Shown in pieces: positions 62,052 to 64,000 of a stretch of DNA of 64,000 nt. The stretch's first letter is position 1. Each line of letters begins with the position of its first letter. The translations under genes were made by a program, and so were the position numbers. The stretch comes from Marinomonas communis (lineage in GTDB: Bacteria; Pseudomonadota; Gammaproteobacteria; Pseudomonadales; Marinomonadaceae). Under the pieces are notes generated by a model. It ran no database searches. It saw nothing but the letters and a program-made list of their open reading frames with translations, and had not been told where the DNA came from. The stretch is taken from contig NZ_SNZA01000001.1 in the NCBI RefSeq assembly GCF_004363305.1, positions 62,001 to 126,000 on the forward strand. Reading direction: 5' to 3'.

Positions 62052-63077
62052 TCAAGCGATTTCTTTACGAATAATGTCTGCACCAGCTGCCAAGGCTTGC
62101 AGTTTGCCTCGTGCTACTTCGCGTGGAAGCGGAGCCATGCCGCAGTTAGTGCACGGATATAGCTTATCTGCATCGACATACTTCAACGCTTCGCGAAGTG
62201 TTGCGGCCACATCTTCTGGTGTTTCTATTGTGTGGTTAGCCACGTCAATTGCCCCCACCATGACTTTCTTGCCTCGAACCAGCTCCATAAGCTCCATAGG
62301 GACATGTGAGTTATGGCATTCCAGCGAAATGATATCGATGTTTGAGGCTTGTAATTTCGGAAATATCTCTTCGTACTGACGCCATTCGGTACCTAATGTC
62401 TTTTTCCAATCTGTATTGGCTTTGATTCCATAGCCATAACAGATATGAACAGCGGTTTCACACTTAAGCCCTTCGATTGCCCGTTCAAGGCAGGCAATGC
62501 CCCAAGCGTTCACTTCATCAAAAAAGACATTAAACGCAGGCTCGTCAAATTGGATAATGTCGACACCCGCGGCTTCCAGCTCTTTTGCCTCTTGGTTAAG
62601 TATTTTGGCAAATTCCCATGCCAGCTTTTCACGACTGTGGTAGTGATCATCGTATAGGGTATCAACCATGGTCATCGGACCAGGTAAAGCCCACTTGATA
62701 GGTTGTTTGGTTTGTTGACGTAGAAACGTTGCATCGTCGACAAACACAGGTTTTTGTCTAGACACTGGGCCAACAACCACAGGAACACTGGCATCGTAAC
62801 GGTCGCGAATTTTGACCGTTTTGCGGTTTTCAAAGTCCACTCCATTTAAGTGCTCAATAAAGGTTGTCACAAAATGTTGACGTGTCTGCTCGCCGTCACT
62901 CACGATGTCTGTGCCCGCTAAAAGCTGCTCTTGAAGTGCGACACGAAGAGCATCTTGTTTCCCAGCAATCAGTTGCTTGCCTTCGAGTTTCCAAGGGGAC
63001 CAAAGCGTTTCAGGCTCCGCTAACCATTCTGGTTTTGGCAGGCTACCTGCGGTAGATGTTGGTAATAGTGTTTTCAT
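62052..63077 (-). CDS. mesD: Folate-independent methionine synthase MesD (core MetE family)
   Basis: A 341-residue protein corresponding to the C-terminal catalytic half of MetE. It keeps the zinc-site residues: His-x-Cys in HICYGYG near 213, Glu in ISLECHNSH, and Cys in YPCTNCGMAP near 305. It lacks the N-terminal half that binds methyl-folate in full MetE. Short proteins of this type beside DUF1852 are MesD, which methylates homocysteine from an unidentified donor and needs MesX and oxygen. The DUF1852 gene lies directly upstream with 40 bases between. Confidence 0.87.
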   Translation of the reverse strand: MKTLLPTSTAGSLPKPEWLAEPETLWSPWKLEGKQLIAGKQDALRVALQEQLLAGTDIVSDGEQTRQHFVTTFIEHLNGVDFENRKTVKIRDRYDASVPVVVGPVSRQKPVFVDDATFLRQQTKQPIKWALPGPMTMVDTLYDDHYHSREKLAWEFAKILNQEAKELEAAGVDIIQFDEPAFNVFFDEVNAWGIACLERAIEGLKCETAVHICYGYGIKANTDWKKTLGTEWRQYEEIFPKLQASNIDIISLECHNSHVPMELMELVRGKKVMVGAIDVANHTIETPEDVAATLREALKYVDADKLYPCTNCGMAPLPREVARGKLQALAAGADIIRKEIA

Positions 63078-63117
63078 ATTCCGTTGCTCTTATCAGTGTG
63101 AATTTCTTAGTTGTACG

Positions 63118-64000
63118 TTACAGGCCAAAGTTGGCCGACCATTGGTTCAGAATCGTTTGATAAGGCTTAATAAAATGCTCCTCAGTAAACTTTCCTTGTT
63201 TGACTGCCAACTGGCTTCGTTCTTCTCGGTCGTATTCGATCTGAGTGAGCGAATGATCAAGATGTTTTAGGCTGGGCTTGAATCGCTCGCCAGCGGCAGC
63301 GTTGGCATTGTAAATCTCCGGACGATAGATCTTTTGGAAGGTTTCCATCGTGCTGATCGTGCCAATAAGTTCTAAGTTGGTGTAATCATTAAGAAGATCA
63401 CCAAAGAAGTAGAACGCCAGCGGTGCGGAACTGTTGGCAGGCATGAAATAGCGCACCTGTAGCCCCATTTGTTTGAAATAGGTTTCAGTGAGCGAGGACT
63501 CATTTGGGACGTATTCAAAGCCAAGAATAGGGTGTTTATTTTCGGTTCGCTGATAGATTTTGGTTTCAGAAACGCTTAAACAAATCACCGGCAGCTTGCT
63601 GAAATGTTCTTTGAAAGTTGAAGATTGAACAAAACTCTGAAAAATCTTGCCGTGTAGCGCACCAAAATTATTGGGAATGCTAAAACCCTGTTTATCTTTA
63701 TTGTGTTCTTGCAGCAATACGCTGAAATCGTAGTCGCGTACATAAGATGAGAAATTATTGCCCACTAAACCAGGAATGCGCTCGTTTGTTCTTTGATCAA
63801 CGATTTCCGTTTTAAGAATCTCAATGGTGGGAAAGGTCTGGCCATTTCCAGTTACATCAATGTCCACCGACACAATGTCAAGCTCTACAGAGTAACGATC
63901 ACCCGTCGGGTTGTCCCAGTTGGCCAGAGCATTAAAGCGATTATTGATCATTCGTAGCGTATCACGAAGATTGGCCTCGCGACGTTTGCCACGCGCTAGA
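63118..64000 (-). CDS. mesX: DUF1852 protein MesX, 5' end outside window
   Basis: The visible part is 294 codons of a DUF1852 protein; the frame stays open to base 64000 with family-like text (ARGKRREANLRDTLR) ahead of the first Met at 63951, so the start is outside the window. Conserved segments include NRFNALANWDNPTGDRY and QVRYFMPANSSAPLAFYF. MesX is required by MesD for methionine synthesis and is suspected to help generate the methyl donor in an oxygen-dependent step; its reaction is not established. It is the upstream partner of mesD on the same strand. Confidence 0.87.
   Translation of the reverse strand, partial: LARGKRREANLRDTLRMINNRFNALANWDNPTGDRYSVELDIVSVDIDVTGNGQTFPTIEILKTEIVDQRTNERIPGLVGNNFSSYVRDYDFSVLLQEHNKDKQGFSIPNNFGALHGKIFQSFVQSSTFKEHFSKLPVICLSVSETKIYQRTENKHPILGFEYVPNESSLTETYFKQMGLQVRYFMPANSSAPLAFYFFGDLLNDYTNLELIGTISTMETFQKIYRPEIYNANAAAGERFKPSLKHLDHSLTQIEYDREERSQLAVKQGKFTEEHFIKPYQTILNQWSANFGL

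Overview
The window reads as chromosome of a marine gammaproteobacterium of the Oceanospirillales type, most like Marinomonas. This rests on the classic gammaproteobacterial run thrS-infC-rpmI-rplT-pheS-pheT-ihfA, the Pseudomonas-like cysI/DUF934 pair and ccoG, and accessory genes for quaternary-amine, phosphonate and aromatic compounds. Genus assignment is inference from protein resemblance, not from a search.

Bases 1-14,200 are core genome: the end of argJ, mutT, a two-receiver response regulator, ppiC, an XRE-cupin regulator, class II DAHP synthase, a GIY-YIG protein with a basic tail, an O-methyltransferase, then the translation cluster. Two regulatory details stand out. The thrS leader carries a hairpin resembling the tRNA-Thr anticodon arm. 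infC seems to start at a rare AUA codon.

Bases 14,223-26,280 hold an 11-gene minus-strand chemosensory operon. In order of transcription it encodes a soluble receptor with two signalling tips, a triple CheW protein, CheB, a HEAT-repeat protein, CheR, CheY, CheA, a small STAS-like protein, a ParA/MinD-type ATPase, a second CheY and a two-TM receptor. The ParA and the basic N-terminus of the soluble receptor suggest a cytoplasmic array that is actively positioned.

Bases 26,642-27,511 are nine tRNA genes (Pro-GGG, five identical Thr-TGT, Val-TAC, Asp-GTC, Val-TAC). They are followed by a 400-base gap, a frameshifted secreted hydrolase and an AraC regulator.

Bases 29,970-34,368 form a compact catabolic unit: a BCCT transporter, an HD-domain oxygenase and a TauD/BBOX-type dioxygenase, divergent from a LysR regulator. 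This matches the TmpA/TmpB pathway, which turns 2-trimethylaminoethylphosphonate into glycine betaine plus phosphate.

Bases 34,442-47,799 carry an MFS protein with a long helical tail, a VTT-flavoprotein disulfide reductase fusion with DUF547 and YHS partners, and an aromatic module (DHA2 exporter, 3-hydroxybenzoate 4-hydroxylase, two paralogous aldehyde dehydrogenases, AraC regulator).

Bases 47,912-59,451 hold a cyanide-insensitive bd-type oxidase with a 37-residue DUF2474 subunit, sulfite reductase, a MocR regulator, ccoG, and a cobalamin riboswitch ahead of an ECF cobalt/nickel importer. The right end has a Zur-box-controlled pair of zinc-free ribosomal proteins (L31B, L36B), an EAL-HDOD protein, HemG, and the folate-independent methionine synthase pair MesD/MesX, the last cut by the window edge.
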